Source: JACVRM01 sp046262315 (GTDB lineage Bacteria > Actinomycetota > Thermoleophilia > Gaiellales > Gaiellaceae). Taken from it: a stretch of 12,651 nucleotides of DNA. The stretch lies in contig JBHEMZ010000106.1 in NCBI GenBank assembly GCA_046262315.1, forward strand, positions 1 to 12,651, read 5' to 3'. The notes beneath the pieces were generated by a model, which was not told the DNA's origin, did not search any database, and was given only the letters and a program-made list of their open reading frames with translations. The position numbers and the translations under genes are program-made. Shown piece after piece: positions 1-5,361 of the stretch; the stretch's first letter is position 1, and each line of letters opens with the position of its first letter.

Positions 1-178
1 GAAGATCATCGGCTACCGCGACCTCGCCACCCTCATCGTCGCGATCGAACGCGACCACGACGCCCGCCGTCACTCTGTCGCACACACCCCGATCAAGGAG
101 GCCGCTATCGTCGCAGCGATGTAACGATCACACCGGGACCGCCGTCACGAAATTCCACGGCGTGCGGGACATCCTCCA
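1..178 (+). mobile_element. Possible right end of an insertion sequence
   Basis: The putative transposase tail stops at 124. Recognisable methyltransferase sequence begins near 179 (residues DLDDVAGAF). The 54 bases between would hold the right terminal repeat of the element, perhaps the stretch around 151-178 (ending GCGTGCGGGACATCCTCCA). The matching left terminal repeat and target-site duplication lie outside the window, so the boundary is inferred from where homology to the broken gene starts. Confidence 0.3.
2..124 (+). CDS. C-terminal tail of a probable transposase (5' end off window)
   Basis: Reading frame 2 is open from the window edge to a TAA and encodes the last 40 residues of a protein, beginning KIIGYRDLATLIVAIERD and ending IVAAM. 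The 'KI.GYRDL..LI.A.ER' pattern resembles the short conserved tail of mutator-type (IS256-like) transposases, which end soon after such a helix. This is recognition by pattern only, because the catalytic DDE core lies outside the window. The context supports a mobile element: the next sequence is a methyltransferase gene lacking its 5' half. The family is uncertain, and it could be the tail of another kind of protein. Confidence 0.4.
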   Translation, partial: KIIGYRDLATLIVAIERDHDARRHSVAHTPIKEAAIVAAM

Positions 179-536
179 GATCTCGACGATGTGGCGGGAG
201 CGTTCAGCGAGGCGAGCCGCGTCCTTCGAGTCGGTGGAGCATTCGTCTATCTCGGCGTTCACCCGTGCTTCGCGTCGCCATTTGTCGCGCGTAGCGAAGC
301 CGCGGTGATCGGGGGGCGGCGGCAATCCTGCACCCCGGCTATAGAACCGACGGATGGCATCGACCCCAGCCGACCCGAGCAGCACGAAGATCCGGGCGCG
401 CGTCGGCATCAACCACCTGCCACTCGCGGGCCTCCTCAACGCGATGATCCAGTGCGGCTTTACGATCACGCAGGTGGAGGAACCCGGCGGGGCAGATCCG
501 ACGTTCTTCCTGGCGATCAGGACGACGAAGCTCTAG
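179..536 (+). pseudogene. SAM-dependent methyltransferase fragment, 5'-truncated with two frameshifts
   Basis: Three consecutive pieces in three frames read as the C-terminal half of one class I SAM methyltransferase. From about 179, frame 2 gives DLDDVAGAFSEASRVLRVGG then FVYLGVHPCFASPFVA, the usual motif IV / post-motif region (EA.RVLRPGG.FVYLGVHPCF). Around the run of six G at 311-316 the frame must change to read LHPGYRTDGWH (frame 1, from 328). A second change near 360-390 is needed to read IRARVGINHLPLAGLLNAM and the tail FFLAIRTTKL in frame 3, ending at TAG 534-536. The N-terminal SAM-binding motif I is absent, and putative transposase sequence lies directly upstream. I infer a gene broken by an insertion and then decaying. 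Sequencing error at the G run could explain one shift but not the missing N-terminus. Confidence 0.7.
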
Positions 537-552
537 CGCTGGCTTCGCCGGA

Positions 553-569
553 GCCGGGCTTGTCCCGGC
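553..569. terminator. Small hairpin after the methyltransferase fragment
   Basis: GCCGGG (553-558) pairs with CCCGGC (564-569) across a five-base loop, 16 bases after the TAG of the methyltransferase remnant. There is no U-tract. It is a plausible remnant of that gene's original terminator, but short. Confidence 0.35.
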
Positions 570-610
570 GCAGGCACACCGCGCGCAGTCGCGTCTGATT
601 TTCCCGACAC

Positions 611-658
611 CCGCCGCAAGTCGTCATGGCCCCGCGGAGCGGGGCCGACTTGCGGCGG
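611..658. terminator. Two-tier hairpin between convergent genes
   Basis: A perfect 13-bp outer stem (CCGCCGCAAGTCG at 611-623 with its complement at 646-658) encloses a second 7-bp stem (GCCCCGC 629-635 with GCGGGGC 639-645, loop GGA), with five unpaired bases (624-628) on one side. It lies 3 bases beyond the stop codon of the minus-strand M23 peptidase gene and after the plus-strand methyltransferase remnant, the position of a bidirectional terminator. No clear U-run follows on either strand, as is common in GC-rich genomes. Confidence 0.7.
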
Positions 659-661
659 CGA

Positions 662-1864
662 CTAGAGGTAACCGAACGGGTCGACCGCGGCGCCGTTGAC
701 CCGGACCTCGAAGTGCACGTGCGGGCCGTAGCAGTGACCGGTACAGCCGACGTAGCCGATTGTCTGACCCTGCGAGACCTGCTGTCCGTAACCCACGGCG
801 AGGCTTGACTCATGGGCATACGCAGTAGCGAGGCCGCCACCGTGGTCGATCACGATCAGGTTGCCGTAGCCGCCCATCCAGCCGGCCGTGATGACGGTGC
901 CGCTCGCCGCGGCCCGGATCGGGGTGCCGGTGCCGGCCGCGATGTCGATGCCCTCGTGCATCCGGCCCCAGCGCATGCCGAAGCCGCTCACCACAGGACC
1001 CGAGACCGGCCAGATCAACCCGGCCGAAGACGGTGCGTCGGTGGCGATCGAGGCACTCGGGGAGAACGCCTGCGCCGCCGACGCTTGAGCCGCCTGGATC
1101 TGCGCAGCGAGCTGCGAGCTGACCTGCTGGAGCGCCGCTGCTTCAGAGGCGAACTCCTGTTTCGAGTCGCGCACCGAGAAAAGCGCTTGTCGCTGCGAGC
1201 GGCGCGCCGCAATCAGCCCACCCCGGCGCGCGAGCAACTGGTTCTGAAGCTCGAGTTGCTGAGCGGTACGGATCGCGATCACGCGGGTGGCCGCCGCGAC
1301 CCGCTCCTGCGTGTTCCGCGTGCGCGCGCGCAACAGGCGCATGTGGTCGCGCGCGACCTCCACCGACGCCGAGATGCGCACGTCCTGATTCCCGATATCG
1401 CGCATGAACTCGAGCTGGTCGAGCATGTCCGTGAAGCTCGCGGCAGCGACGATTACGTCGAGCGTCTCGGGATCATCCTCCTTGTACAGTTGGACGAGCC
1501 TGCTGTTCAGCCGTGCGAGTGCGATCCGATACTGGTCTCGCAGCGCCTCGAGCCGCGCGCTCTGGAACTCCAGCAGCGTCGTCAGGCGGGCGAGCTTGCG
1601 GCGGTGCAGCGCCAGGTCACGCTCCAGCGCCTCCAGGCGTTGCGATACATCGCCGACCTGCGACTCCAGCGAGCGGATGCTGGTGGAGACGTCGGCGATC
1701 TCGCCGGACAGCTCGGTCTCGCGCGCTTCGGCGGAGGCGAGCTTCTCCTCGAGCGCGGCGATCTGCGCGTCCACCGCTTCCTTCCGCTCGTGCGTGTCAG
1801 CGCGCGCCGGCGCTGCCAGCAGGAAGGGCACGAGCACGAGAAGGAGGGGCAGGCGGCGGGCCAT
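662..1864 (-). CDS. Secreted coiled-coil M23 (LytM-type) peptidoglycan endopeptidase
   Basis: A 400-residue exported protein that probably cleaves cell-wall peptide cross-links or activates wall hydrolases. The chosen ATG (1862-1864) begins a clean signal peptide (MARRLPLLLVLVPFLLAAPARA); the frame stays open further upstream, but that part is Arg/Pro/Ser-rich shadow of ccmI. Residues about 24-265 are almost entirely heptad-like coiled coil, as in EnvC/NlpD-like and actinobacterial hydrolase regulators. The M23 domain fills residues about 285-400. Zn ligands fit H303 and D307 (RMHEGID) and H384 of HVHFEV; H382 and H351 (AYAHES) fit the catalytic histidines. All metal ligands are present, so it should be an active enzyme rather than an EnvC-type degenerate activator. 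A CTGHC pair (C374, C378) precedes the HxH motif. It is 73 bases downstream of ccmI on the same strand. No Shine-Dalgarno sequence is evident. A weak AT-rich patch (1911-1942, with TAATAG on the minus strand at 1920-1915) could be its own promoter. Confidence 0.9.
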   Translation of the reverse strand: MARRLPLLLVLVPFLLAAPARADTHERKEAVDAQIAALEEKLASAEARETELSGEIADVSTSIRSLESQVGDVSQRLEALERDLALHRRKLARLTTLLEFQSARLEALRDQYRIALARLNSRLVQLYKEDDPETLDVIVAAASFTDMLDQLEFMRDIGNQDVRISASVEVARDHMRLLRARTRNTQERVAAATRVIAIRTAQQLELQNQLLARRGGLIAARRSQRQALFSVRDSKQEFASEAAALQQVSSQLAAQIQAAQASAAQAFSPSASIATDAPSSAGLIWPVSGPVVSGFGMRWGRMHEGIDIAAGTGTPIRAAASGTVITAGWMGGYGNLIVIDHGGGLATAYAHESSLAVGYGQQVSQGQTIGYVGCTGHCYGPHVHFEVRVNGAAVDPFGYL

Positions 1865-1885
1865 AGGACGAAGTTTCGAGCACGG

Positions 1886-1900
1886 GCAGGGCGACCCTGC
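1886..1900. other. Hairpin in the leader of the M23 gene
   Basis: GCAGGG (1886-1891) pairs with CCCTGC (1895-1900) over a CGA loop, about 22 bases upstream of the peptidase ATG. It sits between the possible AT-rich promoter patch and the start codon, so it would lie in the 5' untranslated region if that promoter is used. Function unknown. Confidence 0.35.
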
Positions 1901-1937
1901 GCGCTTCGAATCACCTATTACTTCGTAGAGGGTGAGT

Positions 1938-2432
1938 TTAGCTACTTGCCGGGCGGGCGTCCCGCGTAAGGGCGACGCGGGCGGGCGAGCCATCGGCGAC
2001 GCGAGCGTGCGAGTCGTCGGCGACGTGGGGGCGCGAGTCGTTCTCGGGATCCGGCGCCGGCAGCTCGACCGGTTCCGGAGGCGTGTCCGTGCCGGGCTCG
2101 TAGGGCGTCGGCGCAGGTATGGGCTCGGGAGCCTCAGGCGCCGGCTCGGGGTCGAGCGCGCGGAGGGCGCCGGCGGCGCGGGCGCGCAGTGGACCGATTG
2201 CCTCGCGGTAGTCGGAGTCTGAGACCTTGCCCGTGCGGTGGTCGAACTCGAGTTCGCTGAGGGCCGCGAGAGCGCGATCGCGCTCCTCGACGAGCGCGAG
2301 GCGCCGCCCATCGCCTGCGCCGGGCAGGCGGTCGGCCTCGCCGCTCGCCTCGGGCTCGCGCAGGAACGGCAGGGAGACCGCGATCACCGCCGCAAGCGCA
2401 AGAAGGGACGCGAGCACGAGCGCGGACGTCAT
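1938..2432 (-). CDS. ccmI: CcmI-like cytochrome c biogenesis protein, short form without TPRs
   Basis: A 164-residue protein with one N-terminal membrane segment (about residues 4-24) followed by the CcmI N-terminal signature around residues 48-80: EERDRALAALSELEFDHRTG then KVSDSDYRE. In classical System I, CcmI anchors a periplasmic TPR domain that holds apocytochrome c for the haem ligation complex. Here the TPR domain is missing. Residues about 93-130 are Pro/Glu-rich, and the C-terminus carries an imperfect 8-residue repeat (RPHVADDS / HARVADGS / PARVALTR). The ATG at 2432-2430 overlaps the ccmF stop as ATGA, indicating translational coupling and a shared role in haem attachment. The family call rests on the EERD...L.ELEFD.RTGK.S..DY pattern; what the low-complexity tail does is unknown. 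Confidence 0.75.
   Translation of the reverse strand: MTSALVLASLLALAAVIAVSLPFLREPEASGEADRLPGAGDGRRLALVEERDRALAALSELEFDHRTGKVSDSDYREAIGPLRARAAGALRALDPEPAPEAPEPIPAPTPYEPGTDTPPEPVELPAPDPENDSRPHVADDSHARVADGSPARVALTRDARPASS
1985..2056. repeat. Imperfect 24-base tandem repeat in the ccmI tail
   Basis: Three adjacent 24-base units start at 1985, 2009 and 2033, each opening GCGAG(C/T)C(A/G)T. The first two share CGGCGACG in the middle and the third is more diverged. They encode the 8-residue repeat near the C-terminus of the CcmI-like protein. Length is preserved in multiples of three, so copy number can change without breaking the frame. Confidence 0.6.
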
Positions 2433-4426
2433 GCGCGCGCCTCTGCGGGCGCCGTCCCATAGCGCAACTCCAGGCGGCGGAGCTCGCGCCCGTCAGGCCA
2501 CAGGGTGATCAGCGAGCCGAGCAGGAAGACGAGCCCGGCCAGCCAGATCAGGTTGACGAGCGGCTTGATCGACGCCTCGAGCTGCACGCCGCCTGCCTTC
2601 GGGAAGTCGTCCGCATTCAGAAACAGGTCCTCGCCCGTCAGCCAGTCGCTGCGAATCGCCACCTCCCGGGAGACTTCATTCTCGGCCAGGTAGGCGTTCT
2701 TACCCGGCTCGAGGCGGCCGAGGTACTCGCCCCCGCGCCTGACGTCGACCACCGCGCGAAGCTCCTTCGCGCTCGCGCCCTCCCGAAGCCGGGTACCGGC
2801 CAGGGTCAGCGTGTAGTCGCCGATCGCCATCGTCTCGCCGGCGTTTCGCAACGTCGCCTCTCGCTTCGTGTCGTACGCGCTCGAGCCCACGACGCCGACC
2901 GCCAGCAGCACGATCGCGGCGTGCACGACGTAGCCGCCGTAGCGCCGGCGGTTGCGCGCTACGAGCGAGGTGAAGGCCCGTCCCCAGCCCCCGCCCGAGA
3001 CCGCGCGGCGGGCCGTCGTCCCGCGCGCAAACTCGAACACGATCGAGGCCAGCACGAACGCCGAGAAGGTGTACCCGACGAGGCCCGGGATCGAGGAGCC
3101 GGCCCCCGCAGCGAGCAGGATCACTCCGGCGGCGAGCGCGACACCCGCGGGCACGGCGAAGGTCCTCCCGAGGGAGCGCAGCGAGGCGCGACGCCAGGCC
3201 ACGAGCGGACCGATGCCCATCAGCAGCAGCAGCGGCAGCCCGAAGACGCGCAGGAAGAAGTTGTAGTACGGCGGACCGACAGTGACGGGCTCCCCGCGCA
3301 CCGCCTCCGACACGAGCGGGTAAACGACGCCCCAGAGGATCGTCAGACAGAGCGCAACAAGCAGCAGGTTGTTGTAGAGGAACGTCGCCTCGCGTGAGAC
3401 CACCGACTCGAGCCGCGTGCGGGCGCGCAGCAGGTCGAGTCGGGTGCGCAGGAGCGCGAGCGAGCCGGCCGTCACGAAGACGATGAAGCCGAGGAACCAC
3501 GGGCCGATCGAGCTCTCCGTGAACGAGTGGATCGAATTGAGCACGCCGGAGCGGGTCAGGAACGTGCCGAAGAGCGCCAGGCAGAACGCGCCGATGACGA
3601 GCAGGGCGTTCCAGACCTTCAGCATGCCGCGCTTCTCCTGGATCATCACGGAGTGCAGGAAGGCCGTCGCCGCGAGCCAGGGCATCAACGCCGCGTTCTC
3701 GACTGGATCCCACGCGTAGTAACCTCCCCAGCCGATCTCGACGTACGCCCAATGCGCGCCGAGTAGCTGTCCGACGCCGAGGAACGTCCATGCCGCGAGC
3801 GTCCACCGACGCGTGATGACCAGCCAGAGCTCGTCGCTGCGGCGCGCGAGCAGGGCGCCGATCGCGAACGCGAACGGGACGGTCAAGCCCACGTAGCCCA
3901 GGTAGAGGAGCGGCGGATGGGCGAGCATGTACGGGTTCTGGAGGCTCGGGGTCAGCCCGGCCCCGTCGGCAGGCGGCGGCTGGGTCGCGAACGGCGTCGC
4001 GACGGCCACGAGGAGGAAGGCGAAGAAGGCGCCCACGAGGCCGAGCACGGGCACGACCCACGGCAGCAGGTCGCGGGCGGCTCGGCGCGCGAGCAGCACG
4101 GTGGCGCTCGAGAAGCCTGTGAGGATGAGCAGCCAGAGGAGCAGCGAGCCCTCCTGGCCGCTCCAGAACGCGGCAGCCGCATACCCGTCGGGCAGGGCGC
4201 GGCTCGTGTGCTCGGCCACGTAGGCGAACGAGAAGTCGCGGCGGAGCATCGCAGCGAGCAGCACGACGCTCGCCACCGCCGTGACGCCGAATGCCGCCAG
4301 CAGCGCGTTGCGGGCCGATGCGGCGAGCCTGCGCCGGCCGCGGGCAACCGCGTAACCGCCGGCCCCGAGCGCCCACAGGTTGAGGCCGAGGCAGATGACG
4401 AGCGCGCCGCGCCCGAGCTCAGCCAC
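2429..4426 (-). CDS. ccmF: CcmF, cytochrome c haem lyase subunit (System I)
   Basis: A 665-residue polytopic membrane protein, close to the usual CcmF length, that takes haem from holo-CcmE and attaches it to CXXCH motifs of apocytochromes outside the membrane. The haem-handling WWD motif is at about residues 233-250 (WGGYYAWDPVENAALMPW). Histidines match the four known functional ones of the family: H170 (MLAHPPLLY) and H300 (NSIHSF) flanking the WWD haem site, and H258 (FLHSVM) and H502 (GGYVVHAAI) as likely b-haem ligands. Many hydrophobic segments run throughout, with an extracytoplasmic region around residues 515-620 before the last membrane helix. A GTG start (4426-4424) gives the canonical beginning MAELGRGALV; GAGGCGAG about 5 bases upstream is a modest ribosome-binding site. 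It ends in the ATGA overlap with ccmI and follows ccmE after 104 bases. Confidence 0.95.
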   Translation of the reverse strand: MAELGRGALVICLGLNLWALGAGGYAVARGRRRLAASARNALLAAFGVTAVASVVLLAAMLRRDFSFAYVAEHTSRALPDGYAAAAFWSGQEGSLLLWLLILTGFSSATVLLARRAARDLLPWVVPVLGLVGAFFAFLLVAVATPFATQPPPADGAGLTPSLQNPYMLAHPPLLYLGYVGLTVPFAFAIGALLARRSDELWLVITRRWTLAAWTFLGVGQLLGAHWAYVEIGWGGYYAWDPVENAALMPWLAATAFLHSVMIQEKRGMLKVWNALLVIGAFCLALFGTFLTRSGVLNSIHSFTESSIGPWFLGFIVFVTAGSLALLRTRLDLLRARTRLESVVSREATFLYNNLLLVALCLTILWGVVYPLVSEAVRGEPVTVGPPYYNFFLRVFGLPLLLLMGIGPLVAWRRASLRSLGRTFAVPAGVALAAGVILLAAGAGSSIPGLVGYTFSAFVLASIVFEFARGTTARRAVSGGGWGRAFTSLVARNRRRYGGYVVHAAIVLLAVGVVGSSAYDTKREATLRNAGETMAIGDYTLTLAGTRLREGASAKELRAVVDVRRGGEYLGRLEPGKNAYLAENEVSREVAIRSDWLTGEDLFLNADDFPKAGGVQLEASIKPLVNLIWLAGLVFLLGSLITLWPDGRELRRLELRYGTAPAEARA

Positions 4427-4454
4427 GGCGCTCGCCTCGCTGCACTCTCCGAGC

Positions 4455-4535
4455 GCTAGCTGGCGAAACCGCGTGGGTGGGCCGTACCGTCGCGGCTCTC
4501 AGCGCGCCGGCCATGGCAAACGGTCTCCAGCTAGC
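4455..4535. other. Long-range inverted repeat between ccmE and ccmF
   Basis: GCTAGCTGG (4455-4463) is the exact reverse complement of CCAGCTAGC (4527-4535), with 63 bases between. The outer copy overlaps the ccmE stop codon and the hairpin there. The ccmE-ccmF leader could therefore fold into a larger stem that competes with the ccmE-end hairpin. Regulatory meaning is inference. Confidence 0.3.
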
Positions 4536-4938
4536 CCTGCTCGCGCGAGCGAGCAGGGCGAGGGCTGTACTTGGAGGGGCACTTCGTGATCATCGTGCCC
4601 GGCTCGCCGACAAAGAGGCCGCTACGCATCGTGCCGCGAAGCGAGAGGTCCCGGCCGGCCTTGAACTGGTCCGGCGGGTTGTCGCGGTACACGACGGCCA
4701 CGCTCGCCGTTCCGCCGACATCGCGGAGACGGAAGCGGACGGCCCCCTCGGACGCCCGGACCGTGCCGGCTACGACCTGGCCGGTCAGGACGACGGCGCT
4801 CGCGTGGCCCTGTAGCTCGCTGGGCTTCACCTGCGGCGTGCCGCCGCCGGCCACGGCCACGTAGACCAGGAACACGGCGAGCACCGCCGCGACGGAGAGC
4901 GCGACGATCAAGCGCGCGGGGTTGCGGCGCCGGGCCAC
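4531..4938 (-). CDS. ccmE: CcmE, haem chaperone, Cys-type (CxxxY) variant
   Basis: A periplasm-facing haem chaperone that carries haem covalently from CcmC to CcmF. The GTG start at 4938-4936 gives 135 residues: a basic N-terminus (MARRRNPAR), one membrane anchor (about residues 10-29), then the OB-fold barrel with recognisable elements (LTGQVVAGTV, VRFRLRDVGG, VVYRDNPPDQFKAG, LRGTM, GLFVGEPG). The haem-binding site reads TKCPSKY, with C120 and Y124. Classical CcmE has HxxxY, so this is the Cys variant known from archaea, sulphate reducers and some Gram-positives. The frame is open upstream to 5064, but that extension is Pro/Arg-rich. A TAGAAT box exactly 7 bases upstream of the GTG, with no Shine-Dalgarno sequence, supports this start and leaderless transcription. 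It precedes ccmF and follows a small unknown gene. Confidence 0.93.
   Translation of the reverse strand: MARRRNPARLIVALSVAAVLAVFLVYVAVAGGGTPQVKPSELQGHASAVVLTGQVVAGTVRASEGAVRFRLRDVGGTASVAVVYRDNPPDQFKAGRDLSLRGTMRSGLFVGEPGTMITKCPSKYSPRPARSREQG
4534..4559. other. Perfect hairpin at the 3' end of ccmE
   Basis: GCCCTGCTCGC (4534-4544) pairs perfectly with GCGAGCAGGGC (4549-4559) around the loop GCGA, an 11-bp stem formed by the last codons of ccmE. It could attenuate read-through into ccmF, protect the ccmE message 3' end, or act as a weak terminator. There is no U-tract. Confidence 0.55.
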
Positions 4939-4945
4939 GGCGCGG

Positions 4946-4951
4946 ATTCTA
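4946..4951 (-). promoter_or_regulatory. Likely -10 box of a leaderless ccmE promoter
   Basis: On the minus strand the sequence reads TAGAAT, then 7 bases (CCGCGCC), then the GTG start of ccmE. The box matches the actinobacterial -10 form TANNNT, and transcription would begin at or next to the start codon. No convincing -35 element is visible. The same layout recurs at three other genes in this window. Confidence 0.55.
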
Positions 4952-5017
4952 GCCGGGAGTCGCTCGGCGGCCGGACGGCGGCTGGATAACGCGTGCCGCT
5001 CCGGCCTGGTTGACCCC

Positions 5018-5257
5018 CTACCGCTCGACGGCGGCGGTGCGCCGCCCGGGGACCCGGTAGCCATGCTCTTCGCACAACGATCCGGGAGAGTCCTCGGTCA
5101 GAGCGTCGCAGTAACCCTTGCCGTAGGCGGCGCGCAAGAACGCACCGACGACTTCGAGGTTCCACTCGGAGACGTCGCAAGCCTCGCGCCAGAGGTCGTT
5201 CAGGCGCAGGTCGATGTCGAGCTCGAGGAGATCGATGCGGCTGGGGCGATGTGCCAT
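5018..5257 (-). CDS. Small conserved-looking protein of unknown function (79 aa)
   Basis: I do not recognise a named family. The 79-residue product is soluble and largely helical by composition, with a regular acidic/aliphatic start (IDLLELDIDLRLNDLWREA) followed by EWNLEVVGAFLRAAYGKGY and a short tail. It has Cys at 27, 50 and 62 and an LCEEHGYRVP stretch. The patterned helices, normal codon use and lack of low complexity in the core argue for a real gene rather than a shadow. The ATG (5257-5255) is preceded by TACGCT and 6 bases, the leaderless layout seen elsewhere here. It lies 79 bases upstream of ccmE on the same strand and diverges from the propeller gene. A link to cytochrome c maturation is only positional. 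Confidence 0.65.
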   Translation of the reverse strand: MAHRPSRIDLLELDIDLRLNDLWREACDVSEWNLEVVGAFLRAAYGKGYCDALTEDSPGSLCEEHGYRVPGRRTAAVER

Positions 5258-5263
5258 GAACGC

Positions 5264-5269
5264 AGCGTA
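5264..5269 (-). promoter_or_regulatory. Possible -10 box of the 79-residue protein gene
   Basis: Minus-strand TACGCT fits TANNNT and lies 6 bases before the ATG (TACGCT GCGTTC ATG). There is no Shine-Dalgarno sequence; the nearby CCTCC is the complement of one. The spacing is one base shorter than in the three GTG-start cases, so it is weaker support on its own. Confidence 0.4.
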
Positions 5270-5288
5270 GGAGGCTGATCGGACGGCA

Positions 5289-5316
5289 CCGGCGGCGGGG
5301 GTGGACTCGCCGCTGG
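5289..5316. other. Hairpin in the divergent intergenic region
   Basis: CCGGCGGCG (5289-5297) pairs with CGCCGCTGG (5308-5316), 9 bp with one G-U pair and a 10-base loop. It lies between the divergently transcribed 79-residue protein gene and the propeller gene, about 45 bases upstream of the latter's ATG. It may belong to the propeller gene's leader or be an operator-like site; function unknown. Confidence 0.3.
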
Positions 5317-5361
5317 AAGGGTGAAAGGATGCGCCGCGAGATACAAAGAAAGGGGATTCTC

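Noticed and set aside
1985..2056. Tandem units as a CRISPR-like array
   Set aside because: Units are adjacent without spacers, imperfect, and lie inside a coding frame in multiples of three.
1865..2311. Upstream extension of the M23 peptidase frame into ccmI
   Set aside because: The extension is Ser/Arg/Pro-rich and lies out of frame over ccmI, while the ATG at 1864 begins a textbook signal peptide.
2700..4376. A 558-codon minus-strand frame overlapping ccmF
   Set aside because: It is an Arg/Ala-rich shadow; the ccmF frame contains the WWD motif and conserved histidines.
3900..4459. Plus-strand frames opposite the ccmF 5' region
   Set aside because: Glu/Arg/Gly-rich shadow composition without motifs; ccmF on the other strand is certain.
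4939..5064. Longer N-terminus for CcmE (177 residues)
   Set aside because: The extra residues are Pro/Arg/Ser-rich and unlike CcmE, whereas the GTG at 4938 gives family-typical length and follows the TAGAAT box.
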